Below, piece after piece: positions 12,456-23,453 of a stretch of DNA of 64,000 bases. A program made the translations under genes and the position numbers. The notes beneath the pieces were generated by a model, which saw nothing but the letters and a program-made list of their open reading frames with translations, was not told the origin of the DNA and ran no database searches. The number at the start of each line of letters is the position of its first letter. The stretch's first letter is position 1. Location of the stretch: positions 29,156,034 to 29,220,033 of the forward strand of contig NC_134829.1 of NCBI RefSeq assembly GCF_004210375.1, in the 5' to 3' direction. This stretch comes from Tachypleus tridentatus. Taxonomy: Eukaryota > Arthropoda > Merostomata > Xiphosura > Limulidae.

Positions 12456-12483
12456 ATTTCCAGTGTAAATTAGCATTATTATT

Positions 12484-12744
12484 TAAGGCCACGTATGGCC
12501 AGGTGGGTTTGAGGCGTTCGACTCGTAATCTGAGGATCACGGGTTCGAACATCACACATGTTCGCCCTTTGCAGCCGTGGAGGCGTTATAACTTGACGGT
12601 GAATCCCACTATTCCTTTGTAAAAGAGTAGCCCAAGAGTTGGCGGTGAGTAGTGATTACCTTCCCTCTAGTCTTACATTGCTAAATTAGGGACGGCTGGC
12701 GCAAATACCCCACGCGAGGCTTTGCGCGAAATTGAAAACAAACC
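12484..12744 (+). repeat. SINE-A (forward) after tRNA-Arg, unit 3
   Basis: Same insertion as 2352-2611. With the upstream T-run broken in this unit, a Pol III transcript from the tRNA gene could run into this SINE. Confidence 0.85.
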
Positions 12745-13920
12745 CAACCCTAACTAGACCTGGTCTACTAACTGAAAAGGGTATAAACAGTTGGAAAAGT
12801 CTTATCACGATAAGCGACACTCGTTTAAAAGTCACTTTGCTTTTATGCTTTTAATTATTTCGAGTAATGCGTACTCGATAAACAATTTTATTTTCTTATT
12901 TTGGACAAACATTTTGTAAGTCGAAAATAGACGTAATTACAACGAAAATACTGTATAATATCTGTATTCACACGACATAACGACAAACTTTTCCAAACAA
13001 GATGTATCCTCGTATTTATTATAATGCCATACTTGAAATGTGATGTTACCTGTTCTCCAACGTTAGTGTAACTAGGTTTATTGTTTCTCGGTGCTATTAT
13101 AACGTCTATCTGAAAACTTGATGTCTTTCCGTCAACAATATTGTAGCAACGTTTATTGTCGTTCAGTGTTATTTTAACGTTATGCTGGAAATACCTTTCT
13201 CTGTCTGTCAACAATATTGTAGCAACGTTTACAGTCATACTCTGACTGTAGAAATATGATATTATCTATTGTTAAACAACGTATTAGCAAAGTGTAAAAA
13301 TAAAACCAATGGACAATACGTTATGACATGTCAGTAATACTATATCCGATTATACAGTGGCGACAAATATTTTCAGCAATACCATCAGGACTGATTGGGA
13401 TGCTACAGATATTTTAGCGGTTTAGACGACCTTATTCGTTCTTAAAGAGCTAGTAGAGAGATGTACTACCTTAAGGTGTGGTTATAACCTAATACGAGAA
13501 ATACATTATGATCAAAATTTGAAAGTAATACTGAAATATTTCCGGCTTTATTGTAATGTTTCGCTGCACTCGATGTCTGATAATAAAATATATCGTTTGT
13601 TAAATCCTGTCTTATGCAGAATATAAAAAATTACCTGATATCAATACTATTTCACCAAAAACGTTAAATGACCGATAAGTTTTCATGCGACTTTGAGCCA
13701 AAAGCATTACTTGACAGCAGCTAATAAAACCGGAGAAAAGTTAATTAGCATCTTGTTGTGCCTTTTGTTTTTCTAATCTCCTAAAAATCTTTATTGAATC
13801 TTAAAGAATATTTTTCTGTCGCGACACTTTTCACATTGATACATTAGAATTGTATTCAGTTTATGTAATCTAGAAAGTAGGGTTTGAAACATCTTACTTC
13901 TTCATATGAAAAAAATAAAT

Positions 13921-14057
13921 TTGTTTGTTTACTTATTTCTTGTTAAACACAAGCATTCGCAATGGGCTATCTGTGTTGAACTCACTACGAATTTTGAAAC
14001 CTGATTGTTTAGTGTGATAAGTTTGTAGACTTGCCGCTGAGCTTTCGGTTGTGCTGA
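13921..14057 (-). repeat. SINE-B-like (reverse), unit 3
   Basis: Same insertion as 3764-3901. Confidence 0.6.
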
Positions 14058-14933
14058 CTTTATGGAGTGCAAGAAACAGACATAATGAAATACCAATGGT
14101 ATTGCGATGTCATCTATTAAATCAAAAGTAAGCAAAATTTACAAGAAAAGAAAATAGAGCAAAGTTACGTTGGGATTTCTTCTGTATCCACGGCAGGACA
14201 TTTAACTCCGTACTTTGATGTTTTAAGTTTGCAAGCTTAACGCTGTCAAACTGGGAAACAAATTAAAAGAGAAAGAGAGAAATCAATAGAGGAGTGTGTT
14301 CATTTAATCTGTAAAGTTTTGAAACAGAGAATAAAAATTTCGGTTTGAGGAAATCTAGCAAAAGTCAATAAGAACGATAAAGTGATTTTTCAAGTTGTAT
14401 TTTAAATGCGTCATAAAGTTGTTACCTGCACACATCGATCAAACTACCCTCTAATGCTTTATGTCTCAGACCTTGAAATTATCATGAATCACAAACGTGG
14501 TTCATAATAAGCATAGCACACGAATTTTATAAAAGATGGCGAAATTCATCTTTAAAAGTAGACTTATTCTTGAAATAACAATAAAGGTCTTTAAATCAAC
14601 TGATAAGAGCAAAAAAAAATTGATTCTACGTTTCTTAGAGAAAATACACCATTCGTCCATTTCTTTTCCATGTTATTACTTTCATATAAACTTTGTTTAA
14701 TAGGCCTACCGGGAAAAAAAACGGTTATGCATATTTTATTCAAACATGAGCAATACAACTAAAAAAACTCAAGTCCAGGTCTTAGAACTATTTTTATGTT
14801 AACTTTTAAAGAGAAGGAGAGACTTGGTTAGTTTTTTTCTTATTTGCTTTTGGCCAAATTTCTCATCGAAACCATTTAAGCACCGAAATTTAGAGCAAAA
14901 ACGGCTAGGTGTACTAACGTTTTCTTCGCTACC

Positions 14934-15043
14934 AGTTCCCCGCTTTTACAGCGGTAAGTCTTCAAATTTACAACGTTAAAACCAGGAGTTCGATTCGACT
15001 CAGGTGGACCAGCAGAGAACTTTGGTATAAAAAAAAACACATG
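14934..15043 (+). repeat. SINE-C (forward), unit 3
   Basis: Same insertion as 4779-4888, with private changes just after the B box (GACTCAGGTGGACCAGC). Confidence 0.75.
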
Positions 15044-15716
15044 CTTTTTCGCTACAAACATAAGTTCTTCGAAGCCATTCCAGCCCAGTAGAAATGTTCT
15101 ATTGAAGTACACAAAGTACATATTTATAACAGCGTATTAAGCCTTATTATAATTTCACATTTCGTTACACAAAAAAAAAGCCACTTTGAATATTGTACCT
15201 ATACCTGGACAATAGAAACGAACGCAGACTTTGATATGTGCTAGAGTAGTTTTAAAAATAATTCATGGGCATCCTTTTTTTTTCTTTTCGTTCTGAAGAA
15301 GTGTTTGAAGTCCTCAACTTTCCGCCATTGAAAACATCTGACGTCTTATGAATGCTCATTAACTGTAAAATAATTTGTAAAACTTATACTTGAAAATTTC
15401 ACACTGAGTGTTCTTCATTTCTCGGGTTTCGAGTCCTCCATTGCTTCTCAATCTCGTTGTTGTACTTTGTTTCTACGTCGTGTTCTGCGACCAGTTTATT
15501 ACATTTTTTAGAGTCCTTAGCCGTAGACTTGAAAATATAATATTTGCATTTGATTCGACTTTTTTCTGTACCTTTTTGATGATCCCTCTTTCCTTTTCTA
15601 AATTAACAATTTTAATTATCTTGGATGTTAATAATTGGTGTGATACTTATACACGTGATATTGCAGTGCCATCCCGCAGTTCAAAAGAATACTAACAAGT
15701 TTTGATTCACCATTAG

Positions 15717-15986
15717 GCTTGTTTGTTTGGTTTTGAATTTCGCGCAAAACTACAAGAGTGCTATCTGCGCTAACCGTCCCTAATTTAGCAGTGTGAGACT
15801 AGAGTGAAGGCTGCTAGTCATCACTACTCATCGTCAACTACTGGGTCACTCTTTTACCAACGAAAGTGGGATTGACCGTTACTTTATAACGTCCCCGCGG
15901 CTGAAAGGGCAAGCCTTTTTGTTACGACGGGGATTCGATTCCACGACCTTCATATTACGAGTCGAGCGCCCTATCCACCTGACCAT
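15717..15986 (-). repeat. SINE-A (reverse), unit 4
   Basis: Same insertion as 512-771. Confidence 0.85.
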
Positions 15987-16415
15987 AAAGAGTAAAATAA
16001 CTAAATAAACGGGTTATATATTTATGCGGCAGTAGTGCCATCGTATGACTAAGGATAAAACAAATGCACTCTGAATCACTCTGTGGGATTTGAAAACGCG
16101 TTTATATGTGAAAACTTCGATTATTATTGTACAAAATAAAGATTCTGAAAAAGAACACATCTAGCAACGCTTAATCAAAATTATAAAATAATTTCTTCTC
16201 CCTTCATGTGCATCAATACGTTATTCTAGTTACATTTAAAAATTACACTTAAATGTAAACAAAACATAATTTGCAAACAATGGCATGCAGGCATAGTTGT
16301 TCATCAGAAGAACAGGTGTCACATCTATTAGAGTTCTTAATTTTTCTTTTCCAGTTGTTAAAGAACCCAAACGCGGTTATTCTTTCTGAGTCTGTGTACC
16401 ATTCACGTACACCCG

Positions 16416-16681
16416 GGCCCGGCATGTCCAGTTGGTTAAGGCACTCGACTCCTAATCTGAGGGGCTCGGGTTCGAATCCCCGTCACACCAAATATGTTCT
16501 CTCTTTCAGCTATGAGAGCGTTATAATGTGTCGGTGAATCCCAGTATTCGTTGGTAGTCCAAGAGTTGGCAATGGGAGTTGATGACTAGCTGCTTTACCT
16601 TTAGTCTAAACTGCTAAATTAGAGACGGCTAGCGCAGATAGCCATCGTGTAACTTTGTGCGAAAATTCAAAACAAACAAAC
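16416..16681 (+). repeat. SINE-A (forward), unit 4
   Basis: Same insertion as 1201-1466. Confidence 0.9.
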
Positions 16682-17469
16682 TCGTCCGTATTTCGTTTTA
16701 TTCAGAGTAACGTACGGATGTATGAAGAGCTATCTTTCGGACCACACTGAGTTCGCCGTTTCTAAGGGAATATTTGCTTAGTGCTTTCGGTGATAGATAT
16801 TTGTCAAATTCCTTCTCTCAGAGAACAGAAGATATTCCTTTAAGTGTCAGTCATGTTTGGTTGACATGCTATCAAGATTCATGTTTTGATTTGGAGTTGT
16901 TTTTATTCTCATGCGTTGGTTTTAGAAGCCACAGAACATAGAACTATCGAGGGAAATGTTTTGATTGTTTCTTAAACTGCACTATAGGTTATCTGTAGTG
17001 TACCCGATGTAGGTGTCGAATCCGAAATTTAGTGTCGTAAGCACTTAAGCTTAATGTTGGAACACCTAGGAGCCATATTCACCATGGAGCATAAATTACA
17101 CTATGCAACAGAAATTTTGCTCCTGGACAGTATGTGTTATTTCTTAATCGGCCATTGTTCCGTTCAAACTTAGCTTTTGTGACGTGGATAATGAAATTTA
17201 GAAATTAACGTTATTTTCTATGTAAAAACGTGCAAATTTGCACATTTTAATTTACATAAGGTCTGAATAAAACAACATATGAATCATGAGTTAGATGTAT
17301 TTATACTAAAGTGATACAAAAATGAACAAAAATGTTTATAAAGTGGTTGTTTTTCGAGATTTGTAACTGTAGCGTAAATGAGTTTCACGTATCAGCCCCC
17401 AAATTTAGTCTCCCATCATGTTTTTATTATACGCTCCTTGGTAGTGGCGTCCAAAATCCCTATGTCGGT

Positions 17470-17542
17470 GTCCCTGTAGCGCAGTGGATAGCGTGTTGGA
17501 CTTCTAATCCAAAGGTCCCGGGTTCGACCCCCGGCAGGGATG
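17470..17542 (+). tRNA. tRNA-Arg(TCT), unit 4 copy
   Basis: Same 73-nt sequence as the unit 2 copy: paired acceptor, D, anticodon (TCT) and T arms, discriminator G, no intron. A five-T run follows at 17,566-17,570. Confidence 0.93.
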
Positions 17543-17565
17543 ATTTCCAGTGTAAATTAGCATTA

Positions 17566-17570
17566 TTTTT
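17566..17570 (+). terminator. T-run, likely Pol III stop for tRNA-Arg (unit 4)
   Basis: Five Ts, 24 nt after the tRNA 3' end, as in units 1 and 2. Confidence 0.5.
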
Positions 17571-17831
17571 AAGGCCACGTATGGCCAGGTGGGTTTGAGG
17601 CGTTCGACTCGTAATCTGAGGATCACGGGTTCGAACATCACACATGTTCGCCCTTTGCAGCCGTGGAGGCGTTATAACTTGACGGTGAATCCCACTATTC
17701 CTTTGTAAAAGAGTAGCCCAAGAGTTGGCGGTGAGTAGTGATTACCTTCCCTCTAGTCTTACATTGCTAAATTAGGGACGGCTGGCGCAAATAGCCCACG
17801 CGAAGCTTTGCGCGAAATTGAAAACAAACCC
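17571..17831 (+). repeat. SINE-A (forward) after tRNA-Arg, unit 4
   Basis: Same insertion as 2352-2611. It carries the AGCCCACGCGAAGC variant shared with unit 1. Confidence 0.85.
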
Positions 17832-18639
17832 AACCCTAACTAGACCTGGTCTACTAACTGAAAAGGGTATAAACAGTTGGAAAAGTCTTATCACGATAAG
17901 CGACACTTAGTGCTTTTAATTATTTCGAGTAATGCGTACTCGATAAACAATTTTATTTTCTTATTTTGGACAAACATTTTGTAAGTCGAAAATAGACGTA
18001 ATTACAACGAAAATACTGTATAATATCTGTATTCACACGACATAACGACAAACTTTTCCAAACAAGATGTATTCTCGTATTTATTATAATGCCATACTTG
18101 AAATGTGATGTTACCTGTTCTCCAACGTTAGTGTAACTAGGTTTATTGTTTCTCGGTGCTATTATAACGTCTATCTGAAAACTTGATGTCTTTCCGTCAA
18201 CAATATTGTAGCAACGTTTATTGTCGTTCAGTGTTATTTTAACGTTATGCTGGAAATACCTTTCTCTGTCTGTCAACAATATTGTAGCAACGTTTATTGT
18301 CATTCTGTATCATTAAATGTCATACTCTGACTGTTGAAATATGATACTATCTATTGTTAAACAACATATTAGCAAAGTATAAAAATAAAACTAATGCACA
18401 ATCCGTTTATCCAGTGGCGACAAATATTTTGAGCAATACCATGAGCTCATCAGGACTGACTGGGATGCTACAGATATTTTAGCGGTTTAGACGACCTTAT
18501 TCGTTCTTAAAGAGCTAGTAGAGAGATGTACTACCTTAAGGTGTGGTTATAACCTAATACGAGAAATACATTATGATCAAAAATGAAAGTAATATTGAAA
18601 TATTTTCAGCTTTATTGTAATGTTTCGCTGTTTTTGTTA

Positions 18640-18985
18640 TGGTAAAGTGATATAAAAATGAACAAAAATGTTTAGAAAGGAGTAGGATTTCTAGATTTGT
18701 GACTGTAGCGTAAATCAGTTTCAAGTATCAGCCCCCAAATATAATCTTTCATCATGTTTTTATTATAGGGTTCTTCGTATCGGCGTTTCAAGTGTACTGT
18801 ATCGGTGTACCTGTAGCGCAGTAGACAGCGTGTTGTATTTTTAATTCAAAAGTCCAGGATTCGACCACCGGCAGGTATGATTAAGAAAGTAAACTAGCAC
18901 TATTTGTAAGGTTAAGAATGGCCAGATATATTTGAGGCGTTCGACTTGTAATCTGAGGGTCACGGGTTCTCGAACATCAAACATG
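18640..18985 (+). repeat. Old diverged fragment of the array unit
   Basis: From AAAGTGATATAAAAATGAAC onward the sequence follows unit positions about 2,090-2,425 with many substitutions: flank, tRNA-Arg position, then the head of the following SINE-A. It retains the AATGAAC segment lost from units 2 and 3, so that loss is derived. It is a fossil copy at the edge of the array and is much older than units 1-4. Confidence 0.85.
18807..18879 (+). pseudogene. tRNA-Arg pseudogene in the fossil unit
   Basis: Lies where the tRNA-Arg gene should be and keeps the 73-nt spacing, but is scattered with changes. The acceptor reads GTACCTG/CAGGTAT. The anticodon stem is TTGTA/TTCAA with a mismatch. The loop is TTTTTAA, so the anticodon position reads TTT rather than TCT. 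The T arm is CCAGG-ATTCGACC-ACCGG-like and weakened. Almost certainly non-functional. Confidence 0.85.
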
Positions 18986-19030
18986 AAGAGAGCTAGATGT
19001 GGCTTTGCTATAAAAAAAAAACACTTTTAC
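18986..19030 (+). repeat. SINE-C tail fragment
   Basis: GAGCTAGATGTGGCTTTGCT followed by ATA and an A-run with ACAC matches the 3' part of SINE-C (compare 49,555-49,590). The head is missing. Confidence 0.5.
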
Positions 19031-21906
19031 TCTACCAAGACGTCACCAGCTTTGACCTTTGCCTCAGACGGCTTAGGGAAGAAGTATCGAAAGTACCTGA
19101 AGGCTGCAGACTCCTTATGTTTCTGCTGTCTCAGACGTAAAGATAACAGGGAAACATGGTAAAGCCTTCTTGGATACCTATCAGGAATGACACCATTTTG
19201 AAGTCTCTGAATACCTTTCAGCCATACGCATCATACTTCAAGACGTAAGGTCTTGACGCTGTTGTATTTCTTTTTGAGGTGCACCAAATGAGCCAGGGGA
19301 AGAGATGGATACTTATTACTATTATGGAGCAATACAGCTTTCAGGTTTCTGGATGAACTATTAATGAAGAAGCGCCACTCATTTCAGTTACAAGCAATTC
19401 CATTGCCTCGCACAGACCGGATACATTGAGGCAGAAGCAGAGCCTATCTTGACGATGGAAGTTTTTCAACATTCTATAAAGTTTTTGTAAATTCTTAAAC
19501 ATTTTAGGAAGTTTTTGAAAACTTTTGTAAGTTCGAGAAAATTCTCTATCAGCTACTTGGCACTAAATCTACCTTTAATGTTCTGGAAAATTGGCAGATT
19601 TGTAAATTTCATTAGCCAGTTCACAAAAACAAAGTTTGAAGAGAAAAATAGGTTTTTTCCATTTAATTTAGGCATAAGCAATTGGGAAATGACACTTTCT
19701 TCCTAGAAACAAGAAAAAGTAAAAATTTTGTTGTAATAAAAAACTTACTATATAATATCATTTCCGTAATGGTACTTTTTAAAATGCTTGTGTCTGGACT
19801 TTCTTCATTCAGAATAGAGTACAGAGTACACCTGGTGTTTCTGTTTTCAGTTTGTTTGCCTTAAAATATGAACTTTATGAACTTTTCGATAAAATAACAA
19901 TACAAAAGTTCTTTGGGGAAAAAACAATGTGTAATAAATTAGGAGGATAAATCTATCTCATCGACAAAATAATATGAATTTTTACGGCGTGGATTAATTT
20001 ATTTTTCCCACAAATTTTTATATCTCAAATTTAAAAGATACCTTATGTGAAAAATGGGCTAAACTACCAGATTTCAGAATTTGTTCAGTTCCTGGAACTG
20101 GATGATGGAACTTGCTGCCAGTTTCTTAATTACCCCTACAGTTGAAAGTTTTCTCAACCATGTTCAACGAAACTGTTGTAAGTTTCTTTAACATTTTTTA
20201 GCTTATATAAAATGGAAAATTTGTTGACATTTTGAGGAATTGAATATTTAAACCTTCCACCGTTTGTTACAATATAGTTTGGATGTTATTCACAATAGGA
20301 AGTTTTTAGTACTTTCTTTACTCCACCAATAACATCATACGTGTAATTTATTACACACACTTCCACATTGATTTCATGTAAAATGATATTCACGTGTTTT
20401 TTAAAGTTTCTACAGACCACAGATTATGTGAGTAATGACTTGTAAGTTATTTCCTTAACATATTCGTTTATAAAACCTTTCTAATTTAAGTCCCGAGGCG
20501 TTTTAAATAAATCAAAATTTGCATGGTCATTATAATTAAAACGAAATAATTTACTTTCAAATATTTTTATTTTCCGTTTCACAAAAGTAATAACATTTAT
20601 ATATCATTAGTTTTAATGATTATTTCTGTTGATCTTTCGAACAAATAAGATGTACAAAAAAGCACAGAAAACATTAATGGAAACAAATATAAGTAACTAT
20701 TAAGCACTAGATGGCAGCACATACGTAGCATAAAGAAAACGTTTGTGATAAATTCTCATTTGTCTCATAAGCCTCGAAGTACATATGAATGTTAAAAATA
20801 TAGATTCTCAAATACTTTAATGTCGTATAACTAACGAAGTCACATAATTTACTGATATTAGTAATGAATTATTTACGTTTATTACTGATTTGACTTTTGT
20901 TTTAGAAAGTTTATTTTGATCCTAGGCTACCAATAATTTCTTTCACCGTCTTCTCTCGACTGATGTTCTGGAACTAAAAAAACAACAACAAAAACAAACC
21001 AGTCTTTCTGTTTATGCAGATACAGCTTGATCAGGTGATTTCCACATAAAAAATGCAACGTGTAGTTTTAAATTAGATGATTGTGAAAAACATGCTAATA
21101 ATGCTCAGTAGCTACATTAGCCGAAGTTATGATATAACTATCTTAATTGTATTATATAAAGGGTTAGGGTTAACTTTTACACTTGGTCTTTGTATATGGT
21201 TTACTACAATCGTTATTAATTAGTAATAAAATAAAGACAGAAAAAGAAATATCTTAACTTAAACCCCAGCGAATAGAATACAGAAATTTTTTTGTTTGTG
21301 TTGAACCTGCAGAATTATAAAAAATAAACACAATATTTTTGTAGGCATGCACTTATCTGTGTTTTTATCATAGTCATTTGTTCGATGTAAAAAAAATTCA
21401 CTGTTAATTTGCGGTAAAAGGCCTAACAATGAAGCAGGTAAACAAGCTTCTTGTCATTAAATAAAATATGTTCAGAATCTTGAACTATTTCAAGGAGTCT
21501 TATGTTAAATTTACCCTTACATTTTATCTGAATTTACACAAAAATAACTGTTTTGGTTTGTATTTTAAGAATCTTTCACTGTCATTCTACAATAAAAAAT
21601 ACCCTTAAATTAACAGATGTCTCTAATAAAATAAGTGTTTTAACAGGTATTTTAAGTTGTTCATTGTCATTCCACAATGTCATGCTTTAAAATTAATGTG
21701 TAATTCACATAAATACATTTTATGCGTGTATTTCTACAATTTTACAACCATTCCATAAAGTAACTACTTCTTAATTAATTACTCTACAAAGTATGTTTAT
21801 ATATACATATATCTTTAGTGATTTTTCATAATCAGTCTTGAAAATATATTCTAAAAGTAACATACAATAATTGTTTCATTGCTTCTTTCATTATTTTCTT
21901 TTTTTC
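19031..21906. other. Intergenic or intronic DNA, nothing firm
   Basis: Moderately less AT-rich at 19,030-19,450 (CTTTGCCTCAGACGGCTTAG and around), with no open frame I can tie to a protein. The remainder is AT-rich with several AAGTTTTTnAAA-like short motifs at 19,450-20,330 that may be a decayed simple repeat. No gene seen. Confidence 0.5.
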
Positions 21907-22184
21907 TTGTTTTTGAATTTTGCGCAAACCTACAAGAGAGCTGTTTGTGCTCGCCGTTGCCCAATTTAACACTGTAACACTAGAGGGAAGATAGCTAGTT
22001 AGCTCGTCATCACTACTCACTGCCAACTCTTGAGCTACTCTTTTACCAACGAATAGTGGGTTTGACTGTCACACTTTAACGCCCCCACGGCTGAGAGGGC
22101 GAGCATGTCTGGTGCGACCGGAATTCAAATCCGCGACCCTCGGATTACCAGTCGAACGCCTTAACACGTTTGCCCATGCCGGGC
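21907..22184 (-). repeat. SINE-A (reverse)
   Basis: Full-length reverse copy: head GCCCGGCATGGGCAAACGTG near 22,184, body, tail at 21,907. Well diverged. Confidence 0.85.
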
Positions 22185-22199
22185 TATGAATGAAAGATT

Positions 22200-22316
22200 T
22201 TGTTTGTTTTGAATTTTGCGAATAGTGGGATTGACCGTAACATTATAACACTCCCATGGCTGAAAGACCCTCAGATTACGAGTCGAACAATTTTACCCAC
22301 CTGGCCATGCCGGGCC
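22200..22316 (-). repeat. SINE-A (reverse) with large internal loss
   Basis: Has both ends of SINE-A (head GGCCCGGCATGGCCAGGTGG at 22,316; tail at 22,200), but the middle from the CGCAAAATTC tail region to the CACTATTCG body is missing. It lies 15 bp from the previous copy in the same orientation. Confidence 0.8.
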
Positions 22317-22865
22317 TATGAGACAGAAAATAACTACTGTTAAACTGTTTTTCTCAGTGCTTTTTGTTGGTATAAGTCATTATTGATCATATTTTTCCGA
22401 CTAAAATTACAATGCTGAAAATAATTAAAGGAACGCACAGATAAAATACACACAGGCGTTACAATAATGAGAAACTGCAAATACATAGTCAATATATATT
22501 TAACATAAAATGTAAAGAAAACGTAAGTTTTACAATACAATGTTATTTATTATTTGCTATAAAAACATTACAGTACGTTTTTATTATGCTACAAAAGGTT
22601 ATGAATTAATTGTTGTTAAATGTTATTTTAAGTGCACTGTATATCTCTCAACAATTCAAACAAGCTGTTTAGGTGTCACTTGCAAGTTTTAATTTGTATA
22701 TAAGCCCGCATAACCATGGTAATATTTATATTAGATTTTTATTCCAGGCCAACCCATGATTCCTGATATCATTTCATGATATTTGCTGCTTGCTTGTGAT
22801 AGCTGTCTCTCTGGAAGCTTTATTCGCGCCCTTTAAATGTCGTTTTCTCAAGGAAATGAAACAGT
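22317..22865. other. AT-rich stretch, nothing recognised
   Basis: No coding signal, RNA gene or repeat identified by reading. Confidence 0.5.
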
Positions 22866-23010
22866 GGATATGAACAAAGTTTGTACCTGTATTCCAGAAT
22901 GGCTGGTATGGGCATTAACACTTTTATTGATAAGCAGAGAACAACGTTTCGGCTTTCTCAGGCCATTTTCAGGTTAGCAATTCCTGTACCTGTTATCAGT
23001 TAGGGTGCCA
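22866..23010 (-). mobile_element. Penelope-like hammerhead-bearing repeat fragment
   Basis: On the minus strand: AACCTGAAAATGGCCTGAGA, AAGCC, GAAACGTTGTTCTC. This is the order of a hammerhead core: CTGANGA, stem II, then GAAAC with a tiny ACGT stem III. Hammerhead motifs are known from the terminal repeats of Penelope-like retroelements. The first box reads CTGAAAA, so the catalytic G of the core is changed and this copy is probably inactive. Boundaries are approximate. Confidence 0.5.
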
Positions 23011-23182
23011 TCAATTTATGTAAATATTCAACACAGCTAGCTGAGAGGCAGAGAACACATGTATTGTTCTCCGGCCTGCTTCACTGTACGTGTCATATGT
23101 TGACCGTTGCATAGTTCTCCTGCAGATTATTCTTACAAAACAACGGGAATTCATATTTATTAGTAAAGAACACCAGTCACAT

Positions 23183-23453
23183 ACACTGCTGGCCAAAATC
23201 TTGAGGTCAATGAACGTAAAGAAAAATATGCATTTTGCGTTGTTAGACTCAACCACTTATTTGAATAGAGCTTCGAAAGATGAAAATAAGAAAAGGGAAA
23301 ATAAAAATAAAAATACATTTTTAGCATTTAATAGGGAAAATGTGAACACTGTGAAACACCATCTAGTATTTTGGCTAATTTCATTGTGTTCACATTTTCC
23401 CTATTAAATTCTAAAATGTTTTTTAATTTTATTTTCCCTTTTCTTATTTTCAT
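23183..23453. mobile_element. Foldback or MITE-like remnant with Tc1-like terminus
   Basis: TACACTGCTGGCCAAAATCT at 23,183 resembles a Tc1/mariner end after its TA. It leads into a long imperfect palindrome with arms 23,280-23,349 and 23,386-23,453 and a 36-bp loop. No transposase sequence is present, and no matching terminus is seen on the right. Confidence 0.5.

Larger units (their letters stand above)
10124..15204. repeat. 5.08-kb tandem array, unit 3
   Basis: Full 5,081-bp copy, closest to unit 2. It carries the same extra segment (about 12,818-12,846) and the same short loss near 12,240. Private changes include an interrupted T-run after the tRNA gene (12,478-12,484) and a changed SINE-C head near 14,997-15,010. 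Nothing else recognisable lies between the listed elements. Confidence 0.95.
15205..18630. repeat. 5.08-kb tandem array, unit 4 (partial, right edge)
   Basis: Partial copy that follows the unit to about unit position 3,400 and then stops at 18,630. It resembles unit 1 at the diagnostic sites: it lacks the extra segment found in units 2 and 3 and keeps the AATGAAC segment near 17,322. From about 18,295 onward the match to the other units drops abruptly, with several substitutions and an internal loss near 18,400. Left of that point it is nearly identical to them. Confidence 0.93.
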
